Assembly: GCA_014237395.1 (NCBI GenBank)
Contig: JABZFP010000006.1
Span: 29,835 to 93,834, forward strand
Direction: 5' to 3'
DNA: 64,000 nt
From: Desulfobacteraceae bacterium
GTDB taxonomy: Bacteria; Desulfobacterota; Desulfobacteria; Desulfobacterales; UBA5852
How positions within the stretch are numbered: the stretch's first letter is position 1; each line of letters opens with the position of its first letter. The notes under the pieces are model-generated. The model did not search any database. It was given only the letters and a program-made list of their open reading frames with translations, and had not been told where the DNA came from. Shown piece by piece: positions 54,937 to 63,844 of this stretch. A program made the translations under genes and the position numbers.

Positions 54937-57783
54937 TCAGGCACGGCTTTTCTTTATCAGGCGTGCCGCTACGATCTCCACCGGGTGGCGGATTGGGAGA
55001 CCGGTAAATTCTTCCATCTGCAGGCGGCAGGTGGGGCAGTCGGTCACGCCGTAGTCGGCGCCGGAGCGGTTTAGCTGCCCGATCAGGTCGTCGCCGATGG
55101 CCCGGCTGAGGTCAAAATGGTCGGCCGTCATGCCCCAACTGCCGGCCATGCCGCAGCAGTGGGTTGCCAGCGGCTGGATATGGATGCCGTCCAGGCCGGC
55201 CAGCAGGTCCACCGAGGCGTTGGGGTCGGGCTGAATCCTGAGGTGGCAGGGCGCGTGGTAGGCCAGTTGCAACGGTGGGCCGGCGGTTTGGAGGTGATCC
55301 CGGAAGCGGTTGACGAGCCGGCTGATGTGGACGGTTTTGGCCTGCACGGCGGCCACCTCAGCGGGATCCACCATGGCGGCCCACTCCGTCTGCAAGGCAT
55401 AGCCGCAGGACGAACAGGTGACGACAACCGCATCGGCTGCGGCGACCTGCTCGCCCCACTGCCGTAAATTGGCGTGGATCTTGGATCGGGCCGCCCGGGC
55501 CATGCCTTTGGAGAGCAGTGGCAGGCCGCAGCAGTGCTGGGTCGGCAGGCTTACCGCAAGTCCCAGGTGCTCCAGCACCCGGATGGCCGCGGTTCCGATT
55601 TCGGGGCGGATGTAGCCGGCATAGCAGCCGGCGAAGTAAATCACCCGCAGGCCTGACGAACGACGTTGCGGATTGACACGGGCGGCGAGAGGGCGCGGGT
55701 CGAATGCCACAAACCGGCGCCGGGCGGAAATGCCGGTGGCTTTCTCCATAAGGGTCCGCATCGGGGCCAGGGCCATCAGCGGTTTCATGTGAGGGCTGAC
55801 CGGGTGTGTGAAACGGCCGGCCAGCTCCACGTTGGCCAGCAGGTGATCGGTCAGGGGCGCCCCGAATTTGTCAGCATAGCGGGTGCGGGCCTCGATGGCC
55901 ATCTGGGGAATGTTGACGTTGGAGGGGCATTCGTGGCGGCAACTGCCGCAGTTGACACAGTGGCGCATCACCGCCTGGAAGGCTTCCGTGTAAAGGGCCT
56001 TGTCCTCGATGGCGCCGCTGATCAACGCGCGCAGGACATTGGCCTTGGCCTTGGGGGCGGCGGCTTCCTCCCGGGTGAATTTGAAGACCGGACACATACG
56101 CGTGGCCGTGGTCACGGTGGTGCACTGGGAGCACCCGTGGCATTTTTCGATCGCCTCGATAAACCCGTCACGCCAGTTGAGGCGCTGGTTTTCCGGGTCC
56201 CGGCTGCGGTAGGCACTGCCGTAGCGCAGGTCGCAGGCCATCTGGTCGGGTTCGTGATGGGTAATGATGTCGGGGTTGAGGCGGTGGTCCGGGTCGAGCA
56301 GGGCCTTGGTTTCCAGGAATAGCGGATAGATGTCGGGATAGCGGCGTTTGATGTAGGCGCTGCGCAGGCGGCCGTCCCCGTGTTCGCCGGACACGGTACC
56401 GTCCAGATCGCGCACCATGGCGTAGTAGTCATCGGCGATGGTCCGCAGCAGGTCAACGTCCCGGGAGTCCTTGAGGTCCAGCAGGGGGCGGGTGTGCAGC
56501 AGCCCCTTGGCAATGTGGCCGTAGATGACGAAGGTTACCCCGCGGTGTTCGAGTACGCGGTAGATCCCCTCGAAAAAGGGGACCAGATTGCGGATGGGCA
56601 CGGCGGCGTCCTCCACGAGGGCCAGGATTTTCCGGCGGCCTTTCATCTTGTAGAGGATGGGGACAGCCGCCTTGCGCACCGTCCAGAAACGCTCTTTTTC
56701 TTCGGCCGTGACGGCGGTATAGGCCTGCCCTGTAAAGCCCTCGGAGCGCAGAAGATCCCGCACTTTTTCGGCCTGCCGGGAGCAGTCTTCCTTTTGGAAA
56801 CCGTCGAACTCGATCAGCAGCACGTTGTCGACATCCGCGGGAATGGCCTTGCCCAGGGCGGGGTTGTTCTCACAGGCCAGCTTGAGCAGGGAGCGGTCCA
56901 TCACCTCGATGCCCGAGGGGTTCATGGGCAGAATCCGCTGGACCGCCCTGGCCGAGGCCACGATGTCGTCCATGAAGGCCACCACCAGGCTGTCGTAGTT
57001 CGGGCGGTCCTTCAGGCGGAAGGTGATCTCGGTGACGATGCCCAGGGTCCCCTCGGCGCCGGCCAGCAGGCGTCTCAGGTCCAGCCGTCCGTCGCGGACC
57101 AGGCCGCGCAGGTTGTAGCCGGCGGAATTGTAGGGGGTGTCCGGGTAGGCGGTCCGGATCCGTGCCGCGTTCGCCTCGTAGAGGGCGGCCAGCCGCTGGA
57201 AGTTCTCCGGCAGGGCGGCCCGCGAACACGCCATGACTTCCGAGAGCCGGATGACGGTGCCGTCGACCATCACCATTTCGGCGTCTTCCAGGTAGTCGGC
57301 CGTGTTGCCGTACTTGACCGAATGGGCCCCGCTGGCGTTGGTTGCCAGCATGCCGCCAAAGGTGGCGTATTCGCCGCTGGAGGGGTCCGGCGGGAAGAAG
57401 AGGCCCTCTCCCTTGAGCAGGGACGCGAGTTCTCCGAAACGGTAGCCCGGCTGGCAGGTAAAGGTTCGGGCGGCTGCATCCAGCCGGACGAGACGGTTCA
57501 TGTATTTGGTGAAGTCGACCACCAGGCCCCGCCCCAGGGCGCTGCCGCACAGGCCGCTGCCGGCGCCGCGGGGGTGCAGGCTCAGGTTGTTGCGGGCGGC
57601 GAAGCGGGCCGTGTGCCGCACGTCTTCGGTGCTGCGGGGATAGACCACACCGGCCGGCCGCACGCTGAAGATGCTGCCGTCCGTGGCCAGCATGGCGCGG
57701 TGCAGGGCATCACTGTGGACGTCGCCTTCCAGGGTTTGCTGCAGGGCGGTGAGATCCAGTGTCGATCGATCGGGATGGGTCAT
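54937..57783 (-). CDS. FAD-binding and (Fe-S)-binding D-lactate dehydrogenase-like protein
   Basis: A 948-residue flavin/iron-sulfur oxidoreductase. FAD (PCMH) domain: VVYPRSTEDVRHTARFAARN and LHPRGAGSGLCGSALG; the FAD-oxidase C-domain follows (VTEITFRLKDRPNYDSLVV, YGHIAKGLLHTRPL, SGEHGDGRLRSAYI). Then two [4Fe-4S] clusters (CHGCSQC...CPVFKF; CVNCGSCRHECPSN, about residues 578-660) and two CCG domains (HCCGLPLLSKG with CSSCGYAL; THCCGMAGSWGM). It oxidises a D-2-hydroxyacid and passes electrons to quinone or an electron-transfer partner. Start ATG 57783 is uncertain. Divergent from a LarA-like gene. Confidence 0.9.
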   Translation of the reverse strand: MTHPDRSTLDLTALQQTLEGDVHSDALHRAMLATDGSIFSVRPAGVVYPRSTEDVRHTARFAARNNLSLHPRGAGSGLCGSALGRGLVVDFTKYMNRLVRLDAAARTFTCQPGYRFGELASLLKGEGLFFPPDPSSGEYATFGGMLATNASGAHSVKYGNTADYLEDAEMVMVDGTVIRLSEVMACSRAALPENFQRLAALYEANAARIRTAYPDTPYNSAGYNLRGLVRDGRLDLRRLLAGAEGTLGIVTEITFRLKDRPNYDSLVVAFMDDIVASARAVQRILPMNPSGIEVMDRSLLKLACENNPALGKAIPADVDNVLLIEFDGFQKEDCSRQAEKVRDLLRSEGFTGQAYTAVTAEEKERFWTVRKAAVPILYKMKGRRKILALVEDAAVPIRNLVPFFEGIYRVLEHRGVTFVIYGHIAKGLLHTRPLLDLKDSRDVDLLRTIADDYYAMVRDLDGTVSGEHGDGRLRSAYIKRRYPDIYPLFLETKALLDPDHRLNPDIITHHEPDQMACDLRYGSAYRSRDPENQRLNWRDGFIEAIEKCHGCSQCTTVTTATRMCPVFKFTREEAAAPKAKANVLRALISGAIEDKALYTEAFQAVMRHCVNCGSCRHECPSNVNIPQMAIEARTRYADKFGAPLTDHLLANVELAGRFTHPVSPHMKPLMALAPMRTLMEKATGISARRRFVAFDPRPLAARVNPQRRSSGLRVIYFAGCYAGYIRPEIGTAAIRVLEHLGLAVSLPTQHCCGLPLLSKGMARAARSKIHANLRQWGEQVAAADAVVVTCSSCGYALQTEWAAMVDPAEVAAVQAKTVHISRLVNRFRDHLQTAGPPLQLAYHAPCHLRIQPDPNASVDLLAGLDGIHIQPLATHCCGMAGSWGMTADHFDLSRAIGDDLIGQLNRSGADYGVTDCPTCRLQMEEFTGLPIRHPVEIVAARLIKKSRA

Positions 57784-58018
57784 GGCAGCCTTCAGGTTTG
57801 CATGTGTCGAATGCTTAGCAGGCACTATACCGGATTGATAAGGATTTTCAACCGGACAAACGGATTCAGCGTCTAACGCATATGGACGCGGCGTATATCC
57901 GCTATTGCGACGCATGCCAACACTTGATAGCTATAAGCACAGTCAACAGGCACTGCAATCGCTGCCTATTCTCAGCAGGTCGAAAAGGGCCTTTCATCCC
58001 GGGAGATGCAACCATTTT

Positions 58019-59320
58019 ATGCGCTATCCACCCTACATTGAAGCGGATTTCACCTTCCCGGACTTTTATCATGTCCAATTGCGACCGGAAAGTGACTGCA
58101 TCGCAGATGTCGCGTCCGCCACGGCCGCGACGGTCGACCGGGCCCTGGCGCACAGTCCCATCCGTACCGGCGATACGGTGGCGGTGGCCGTCGGCAGCCG
58201 CGGCCTGGCGAACCTGGTGCCGATGGTCCGCAGCATCTGCCAGCGGCTGAAGCACGTCGGGGCCCATCCCTTCATCGTGCCGGCCATGGGCAGCCATGGC
58301 GGCGCCACCGCCGAAGGACAGGCCGCCATCCTGGCCCACCTGGGGATTTCGGAAGCCGCCTGTGGCGTTCCGGTGCGATCTTCCATGGCGGCGGAACCTA
58401 TTGCCACCGTGTGTGATGACGTCCCAGTTTTCTACGCCCATGATATACGGACGGCGGATCATGCCGTCTGCCTCAACCGCATCAAACCCCACACCAAATT
58501 CAAAGGCTCGCTGGAGAGCGGTCTCGCCAAGATGCTGTGCGTGGGCATGGGCAAACACGACGGTGCCCTGGCCTATCATCGCTGGGCCCTGCAATACGGA
58601 TTCTTCCCGCTGTTGCGCGATATGGCGCAGGCCGTCCTGATCCACGGCAATCTGCGTTTCGGGGTGGCGGTGGTCGAAAATGCCCGGGATGAAACCTGTC
58701 TTATCGAGGCGGTTCCGGTCGCCCACATCCTGGACCGCGAGCCGGCCCTGCTGGAAGCCGCCAAGGAACAATTTCCCCGTTTGCCCTTCAAACGGCTGGA
58801 TGTACTGGCCATCGAGACCATCGGCAAGGAGATCAGCGGCGCCGGCATGGATCCCAACGTGACCGGGCGCGCTTTCGACCTGATGGAAAGCGATTTTTCC
58901 GAACGGATGCAGGCCACGCGGGTGGCTGTTTTGAACCTGTCCGCCAAATCCGGCGGCAACGCGATCGGTTTGGGCAATGCCGACATCATCACCGAAAAGG
59001 TGTTTCAGGCCATGGACTACGAGGCGACCTTGATGAATGCCCTGACCAGCCTGTCGCTGCACAAGGCCTTTATCCCGGTCCGCCTGCCCAGCGACCGCAA
59101 AGCGTTGCAGGCCTGTTTTACCACCCTGGGGCCGAAGCCCGCGGCGGCCATCGAAGCCGTGATTGTTCGTGACACCCGGCACGTCAATGAATTCATGGCC
59201 AGTGCCGCGCTTCTCGACGGTCTGCGGCGCCATCCTCTGGCCCATATGATTGCCGGGCCGATCCCCTTGTCGTTCGATGCCGCGGATAACCTGGTCACAC
59301 CGTGGGGAATCAACAACTGA
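58019..59320 (+). CDS. LarA-like (DUF2088) protein, putative nickel-pincer isomerase
   Basis: A 433-residue member of the lactate-racemase N-terminal domain (DUF2088) family. VAVAVGSRGLANLVPMV and PAMGSHGGATAEGQ (His93) form the N-domain active-site wall; NRIKPHTKFKGSLESGLAKM (His158, Lys171) and GKHDGA (His180) are where LarA has its cofactor-holding Lys and His residues. Characterised relatives racemise or epimerise 2-hydroxyacids with a Ni-pincer nucleotide. LarB/C/E maturation genes are not in the window. Start ATG 58019 is uncertain (GGGAG lies 15 nt upstream). Confidence 0.82.
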   Translation: MRYPPYIEADFTFPDFYHVQLRPESDCIADVASATAATVDRALAHSPIRTGDTVAVAVGSRGLANLVPMVRSICQRLKHVGAHPFIVPAMGSHGGATAEGQAAILAHLGISEAACGVPVRSSMAAEPIATVCDDVPVFYAHDIRTADHAVCLNRIKPHTKFKGSLESGLAKMLCVGMGKHDGALAYHRWALQYGFFPLLRDMAQAVLIHGNLRFGVAVVENARDETCLIEAVPVAHILDREPALLEAAKEQFPRLPFKRLDVLAIETIGKEISGAGMDPNVTGRAFDLMESDFSERMQATRVAVLNLSAKSGGNAIGLGNADIITEKVFQAMDYEATLMNALTSLSLHKAFIPVRLPSDRKALQACFTTLGPKPAAAIEAVIVRDTRHVNEFMASAALLDGLRRHPLAHMIAGPIPLSFDAADNLVTPWGINN

Positions 59321-59478
59321 AAAACGATCCCCGGATGCGCATGCCACCGTCGTCGAGAATGCTACGGCGGAATAGTCATTCCGGACCGCTGCCACGGGTG
59401 ATATGCCTGGCTGCAACCCCTTACCGGCAGGCTGTCGGGACGGCACCCACCGTAGCGGCGCCGTCCACCATCGTCAAC

Positions 59479-61212
59479 CTAACCGCGGATGATGCGCGGC
59501 AGGATCATCTGGTGCTGGGGGCAGATGGATTTCGGGTTCTGGTAAGCGGCCCCGGCAAACGCCGTCAGATAGCGGCGCAGGTCCTTGATCGCAACGATTT
59601 CGTCCACCAGACCGGTGCGGGCGCAGAACAGGGGACGGGACTTTTCGTGGTAATCCTGGGCCAGTTCGTTCATCTTATCCACCACGGGTTGCAGGGGCCG
59701 GCCGGCCGCCTCTTCCTTGACCAGACGCCGGGCGTAGGTCGCCACGGCGGCCGTTTCGCCGTGCATGACGTAGATTTCGCTGGCTACCGTCCCTAACGTG
59801 AAGGCGTTGTGACGATTGGCCGTGGGACCTCCCATGACATAGTGGGCCGCGGCGGTACCCTTGCGCAGCACCACCAGCATCATGGGCACATCGGTCTGCT
59901 GGATGGAGTAGATCAGGGACTGGCCCAGACCCAGCAGCTCCGCTTTCTCAGCCGCATCTCCCACATCGATGCCGGTGGTGTCCTGAAACCAGACGATGGG
60001 GATGCGGTCCCGCCCGCAGAGGGTCACAAATTCGTTCATTTTGATGAGCCCCTGGCGGTAGAGCTTGCCGCCGAAACCGGGATAGTCGGCGTATTCCGGG
60101 TAGTCCTTGCCCAGGTACCCCTGGCGGTTGCCGATGCAGGCCACCAGGAAGCCGTCCACCTTGCAAAGCCCGGTGTAGACTTCCAGCCCGCTGTCCGGCC
60201 GGAATTCCATGTGCTCGCCACTGTCTACGAGACGGGCCAAAATCTGGTCGAATTCGTAAACCCGCTTGGGCTCCATGGGCAGCAGGCTGTAAATGTCTTC
60301 CGACGGGAAACGGGTGCTCTGAGGAGGGGCCACCCGGAAGAATTTAGGGTGGTAGGCCGGTATGGCCTTCATATAGTCTTTCAGTCCGTCCAGCACCCCC
60401 TGTTCTTCTTCGAAGACATAGCGAAAAAAGCCCGTCTCATCATAGTGGGTCGCGACCGTTCCGGGGGGCTGGGCCTTGAAGTGCTTGGCCTTTTCGATAA
60501 TGCCCGCGGCCATCTCAAGGTCGAAATGCCCTTTGGGGGCCATGCCGCTGACGATGCCGGCGCCGCCCACGGCAATGTTGCAATCCTTGTGAGCGAAGAG
60601 AATGGTGGGGCTGATGCTCTGGTAGCCGCCGCCGGCCGGGTTGGTGCCGTAGATGCCAGCCAGAACCGGAATGCCCATCTGCTCCAACTCGGCATGCCGG
60701 AAGAAGGGCGTACCGGCGCCCCGCCGGTTGGCATAGAATTTTTCCTGTTCCGTGAGTTTGGCACCGCTGCAGTTGACAAGCCATACCAGGGGAATGTTCA
60801 GGCGCTTGGCAAGATCAGTTACGCGCAGGATATTCTCGGACTGGCCAGGCAGCCAGGCGCCGGCCATGACCTTGTTGTCGAACCCGATGATGACGGCCCA
60901 CTTGCCGGAGATCTTTCCTAAACCGTCGATGACATTGGTGGTGCCCTCGTCGTTTTCCATGGGGTTGTAGAGCATGTGCAGTGGACACCACGTACCCGGA
61001 TCCACTAAATAGTCTATCCGCTGCCAGACCGTCATCTGCCCCCGGGCATTGATTTTGTCGGTGGGGAAGCCGGCGTTTTTGACCCCCTCGACCTGGGCCT
61101 GAATCTCAGCTTCGGCCGCTTCCAGCGTTTCACGGTTTTTGGCGGTTTGCTTGAGCTGGCTTTTTTTAAGTTCCCGGCCGAAATCGGCCATTTTTTCGAA
61201 ATACGGTCGCAT
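59479..61212 (-). CDS. gcdA: Glutaconyl-CoA decarboxylase alpha subunit (carboxyltransferase)
   Basis: A 577-residue carboxyltransferase close in length and sequence to GcdA of Acidaminococcus: RIDYLVDPGTWCPLHMLYNP, VNCSGAKLTEQEKFYANRRG, GIYGTNPAGGGYQSISPT, IVWFQDTTGIDVGDAAEKAE, ENPKSICPQHQMILPR-type end. It moves the carboxyl group of glutaconyl-CoA to biotin on GcdC, giving crotonyl-CoA. ATG 61212 follows GAGGGGGAG; 10 earlier codons are unlikely. Last gene of the operon, 48 bp after gcdC. Confidence 0.93.
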   Translation of the reverse strand: MRPYFEKMADFGRELKKSQLKQTAKNRETLEAAEAEIQAQVEGVKNAGFPTDKINARGQMTVWQRIDYLVDPGTWCPLHMLYNPMENDEGTTNVIDGLGKISGKWAVIIGFDNKVMAGAWLPGQSENILRVTDLAKRLNIPLVWLVNCSGAKLTEQEKFYANRRGAGTPFFRHAELEQMGIPVLAGIYGTNPAGGGYQSISPTILFAHKDCNIAVGGAGIVSGMAPKGHFDLEMAAGIIEKAKHFKAQPPGTVATHYDETGFFRYVFEEEQGVLDGLKDYMKAIPAYHPKFFRVAPPQSTRFPSEDIYSLLPMEPKRVYEFDQILARLVDSGEHMEFRPDSGLEVYTGLCKVDGFLVACIGNRQGYLGKDYPEYADYPGFGGKLYRQGLIKMNEFVTLCGRDRIPIVWFQDTTGIDVGDAAEKAELLGLGQSLIYSIQQTDVPMMLVVLRKGTAAAHYVMGGPTANRHNAFTLGTVASEIYVMHGETAAVATYARRLVKEEAAGRPLQPVVDKMNELAQDYHEKSRPLFCARTGLVDEIVAIKDLRRYLTAFAGAAYQNPKSICPQHQMILPRIIRG

Positions 61213-61260
61213 GTGGTACTCCCCCTCGTTATGCCGCTGCAATTGGCAATCGCTCAGCTG

Positions 61261-61479
61261 TCAATCCTCGATGATGGCCAGAAGATCGTCTTCCTCCACA
61301 TCGTCCCCTTTTTTGACCTTGATTTCCTTGATCGTTCCGCTGCAGGGCGCAAATACGGGGGTCTCCATCTTCATCGCTTCGATGACCAGGATTTCTTCGT
61401 CTTCTTCGACCGCCTTGCCGACTTCCAGATCCATCTGGATGATTTTGCCCGCTAACGGGGCCAAGATTTCTTCGGACAT
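61261..61479 (-). CDS. gcdC: Biotin carrier subunit of glutaconyl-CoA decarboxylase
   Basis: A 72-residue biotinyl domain: APLAGKIIQMDLEVGKAV, then EAMKMET with the biotinylated Lys37, ending GTIKEIKVKKGDDVEEDDLL. It shuttles CO2 from GcdA to the membrane subunit. Known GcdC proteins carry an Ala/Pro-rich linker before the biotin domain and are about twice as long; here only the domain is left. GGAGGAAGC precedes ATG. Confidence 0.94.
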   Translation of the reverse strand: MSEEILAPLAGKIIQMDLEVGKAVEEDEEILVIEAMKMETPVFAPCSGTIKEIKVKKGDDVEEDDLLAIIED

Positions 61480-61556
61480 TGTGCTTCCTCCCTATCTTTG
61501 AATTCTTATTATCAGCAGTTTATGTCTTTAATTTTCTTTAATTTCTTTGGCGAAGA

Positions 61557-61642
61557 GGGTCCGAGGATCCCAGGGGTCAAGGGTTAAAGGGGTTGTTGCA
61601 TGGGGTTTTGATTTTCACTTGAATCCTCGAATCCTCGGACCC
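61557..61642. repeat. Inverted repeat in the gcdC-gcdB gap
   Basis: GGGTCCGAGGAT (61557-61568) and ATCCTCGGACCC (61631-61642) are perfect 12-nt inverted repeats 62 nt apart. Nested within, GGGGTCAAGGG (61573-61583) and CCCTTGAACCC (61640-61650) pair with one mismatch, overlapping the first right arm, so two alternative foldings exist. No gene lies in this 217-bp gap between gcdB and gcdC. Confidence 0.65.
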
Positions 61643-61696
61643 TTGAACCCTCAGGGTCACACCGATTATGTTAGGGTGATCCCGGTTTTTGATTGT

Positions 61697-62815
61697 TTAC
61701 CCCAGCAGCGTCAAAAAAATCCCCGCGGCAATGACGGTTCCGATGACGCCGGCGACATTCGGGCCCATGGCGAACATGAGCAGATAGTTTTTCTTGTCAT
61801 ACTGGGAACCGACCTTGTGCACCACGCGCGCGGCCATGGGGACCGCCGACACCCCCGCGGCACCCAGCAAGGGGTTGATCTTCTCCTTGCGGAACAGGTT
61901 CATCAGCTTGGCCAGGAGAATGCCGGTGGCCGTACTGACGATAAAGGCGAACAGCCCGAAAAAGAAAATGAACAGCACCTTGGGCTGCAGAAAGGCGGCC
62001 GCATTCATGGTGGCGCCCACCGGGAGTCCCAAAAAGATGGTGACGATGTTGAGCAGTTCGTTCTGGGCGGCATGGGTCAGCCGCTCCACCACCTTGGCTT
62101 CGCGGAAGAGGTTGCCCAGCATGAACATGGCGATCAGGGGGGCCGCAGCCGGCACGAGCAGGATGATCACCAGGGTTGCCACGATGGGGAAAAGAATTTT
62201 TTCCAGCGGACTGACCTTGCGGCCTTTTTTCATCCTTATGGTGCGTTCTTTGGAGGTGGTCAGCAGCCGCATGACCGGCGGCTGGATGATAGGCACCAGG
62301 GCCATGTAGGAATAGGCCGCCACCGCACAGCTGCCGAGCATGTGGGGGGCCAGCTTAGCCGCCAGAAAGATGGTGGTCGGGCCGTCGGCGCCGCCGATGA
62401 TGCCCATGGTGGCAGCTTCCTTGAGGTCGAACCCCATGGCGCTGGCCGCAAAAAATGTCAGGTAGACACCGGCCTGGGCGCCGGCGCCCAGGAAGATCAG
62501 CACGGGTTTGGCCAGCAGCGGACCGAAATCGGTCAAGGCACCCAAGCCCAGAAAAATCAGGGGCGGTATGATTTCCCACTGAATGCCGAAGTGGTAGAAC
62601 CGCCACAGGAGGCCCTCTTCGGGTTCCATCAGACCGGTCAGGGGCAGGTTGGCCAGCAGAATGCCGAAACCGATGGGCAGCAGGAGCAGCGGTTCATATT
62701 GTTTGGCGATGGCCAGATAGATCAGGGTGGCCCCGATCAGCCACATCAGCAGCATGCCCGGCGTCAGGTAGAAAAAACCGGCGGTCTGAAAGAGGGCCAG
62801 CAGGTCATTTGTCAT
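61697..62815 (-). CDS. gcdB: Glutaconyl-CoA decarboxylase beta subunit (sodium pump)
   Basis: A 372-residue polytopic protein of the OadB/MmdB/GcdB family with about nine or ten spans. The motif MGIIGGADGPTTIFLAAKLAP contains the Asp of GADGPT required for Na+ translocation, and MNAAAFLQPKV and INPLLGAAGVSAVPMAARV are conserved. It decarboxylates carboxybiotin while exporting Na+, conserving energy from the decarboxylation. It overlaps gcdD by 11 bp. Confidence 0.94.
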   Translation of the reverse strand: MTNDLLALFQTAGFFYLTPGMLLMWLIGATLIYLAIAKQYEPLLLLPIGFGILLANLPLTGLMEPEEGLLWRFYHFGIQWEIIPPLIFLGLGALTDFGPLLAKPVLIFLGAGAQAGVYLTFFAASAMGFDLKEAATMGIIGGADGPTTIFLAAKLAPHMLGSCAVAAYSYMALVPIIQPPVMRLLTTSKERTIRMKKGRKVSPLEKILFPIVATLVIILLVPAAAPLIAMFMLGNLFREAKVVERLTHAAQNELLNIVTIFLGLPVGATMNAAAFLQPKVLFIFFFGLFAFIVSTATGILLAKLMNLFRKEKINPLLGAAGVSAVPMAARVVHKVGSQYDKKNYLLMFAMGPNVAGVIGTVIAAGIFLTLLG

Positions 62816-62939
62816 GGAGGTCGCCTTTCGACAGGGCGTCTGCCACGAAACGGGTCAGTCGGATGACGATGTAGAGCAGGGTCATGCCGATGAAGACCCC
62901 GCCCAGACCGGTCGTGAATATCTGTAGGGTATCCTTCAT
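62805..62939 (-). CDS. gcdD: Small membrane subunit of glutaconyl-CoA decarboxylase (GcdD-like)
   Basis: A 44-residue protein, too short for ordinary gene finders: MKDTLQIFTTGLGGVFIGMT, then LLYIVIRLTRFVADALSKGD, ending LHDK. One transmembrane helix followed by a charged tail, as in the OadG/MmdD/GcdD subunits that assemble the complex, though about half their length. GAGGATTTTTC precedes the ATG and its stop overlaps gcdB. Assignment rests on position and topology. Confidence 0.72.
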   Translation of the reverse strand: MKDTLQIFTTGLGGVFIGMTLLYIVIRLTRFVADALSKGDLHDK

Positions 62940-62956
62940 GAAAAATCCTCGCAGGT

Positions 62957-63358
62957 TTATTCCGCGGTGGTTGCCGGCGGCCAGGCTTTTTTTTCCTGCA
63001 ACACCTGGCGCAGGGTTTTCAGGGCGGTATTCGTCGCCGGGATGCCGCCGTAGATAGCCGTCTGGAAGATCGTTTCGGCAATGTCTTCGACGGTGCAGCC
63101 CACATTCAGGGCGGCCTGGATGTGCAGCTTCAACTCGTCGGCCCGCCCGAGCACGGTCAGGGCCGCCACGGTGACGAGTTGGCGGGTAGGGTGGGGCAGC
63201 TTTTCGCGGGCGTACATCTTGCCCGTGATGAACAGTGATAGGTCTTTGGCCAGTCCCGGGTCGAAGGCCTTCCAGAGCTCGAAGGGCTTTTCGTCCTCGA
63301 CCCCTTCAAAATAGAGTGCTGCCGTGCGCTGGGTCTTCTCGATGAGATTATCGTTCAT
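62957..63358 (-). CDS. Carboxymuconolactone decarboxylase-family protein
   Basis: A 133-residue CMD-fold protein: LPHPTRQLVTVAALTVLGRADELKLHIQAALNVGCTVEDIAETIFQTAIYGGIPATNTALK matches PcaC-like members over residues 57-116 in outline. The CxxC of AhpD peroxidases is absent; only one Cys remains. An aerobic beta-ketoadipate role is unlikely in this setting. It sits 17 bp before gcdD and probably belongs to the operon. ATG 63358 follows AAGGATTCGCCC; the frame is open 43 codons further without a ribosome site. Confidence 0.85.
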   Translation of the reverse strand: MNDNLIEKTQRTAALYFEGVEDEKPFELWKAFDPGLAKDLSLFITGKMYAREKLPHPTRQLVTVAALTVLGRADELKLHIQAALNVGCTVEDIAETIFQTAIYGGIPATNTALKTLRQVLQEKKAWPPATTAE

Positions 63359-63498
63359 GGGCGAATCCTTTTTCATAGCAAATGTAGAACAAGGGTGAAT
63401 TGTCTTGAACGTTTCAGGATACCAAAATGTGTGTCGCCTTAAGATCGTCTTGCCGGTACTGCACCCGGAAATAAAACATTGTACCATTTTTCCCAGAC

Positions 63499-63665
63499 GT
63501 TACTTTTCTTCCGCGCGGCAGAAAAGTAACCAAAAGAAGGCGCCCATGCCACGCGCCCATCGGGTTCGCCTGTGCATCCCACTGACGGCCGATAAAGACG
63601 CGGCGACTGTTTGAGCCCCGCTGAAAGCGGGGTGAGTTTCGGCGCGTCCGGCCGTCAGTGGGATG
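63499..63665. repeat. Composite palindromic element
   Basis: Three nested inverted repeats in a non-coding gap: GTTACTTTTCT/AGAAAAGTAAC (63499-63509, 63520-63530), CATCCCACTGACGGCCG with its perfect 17-nt complement (63575-63591, 63649-63665), and CCCCGCT-GAA-AGCGGGG (63616-63632) inside the second. Together with copy B they fill the 486-bp gap 63359-63844. I recall AAAAGTAACCAAAAG-type segments as part of intergenic repeats in other proteobacteria, but could not verify a family. Confidence 0.75.
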
Positions 63666-63718
63666 AACAGGCCGCGTGACAAAGGGGATTTTTCCCCCCC
63701 CAACCCTTTATAACACTT

Positions 63719-63844
63719 GGAGGAAAACGTCATCCGTTCAAGGTCAAGGCGCCCAAGTCCCGAGGCGTGAGGCGTACGACAGGTACGCCGCAACAACGAG
63801 GGAGGCCGGGCAACGCCGAGATTGGACGGATGACGCTTTCCTCC
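63719..63844 (-). repeat. Structured dispersed repeat, copy B
   Basis: Second copy of the element at 33901-34018. The core is shared (CCGAGGCGTGAGGCGTAC; hairpin GGCGTAC-N5-GTACGCC at 63771-63789; AACGCCGA-ATTGG). Outer arms 63719-63745 and 63818-63844 pair at 23 of 27 positions (GGAGGAAAACGTCATCCGT with one mismatch). These arm sequences are unrelated to those of copy A. The element abuts the stop codon of the acyl-CoA dehydrogenase gene. Confidence 0.8.

Noticed and set aside
56380..57876. 498-codon plus-strand frame opposite the FAD/Fe-S dehydrogenase
   Set aside because: Gly/His/Val-rich translation typical of a shadow frame; the opposite strand has clear domain motifs.
57902..59446. 514-codon minus-strand frame opposite the LarA-like gene
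   Set aside because: No ribosome site or domain, while the plus strand encodes a recognisable DUF2088 protein.
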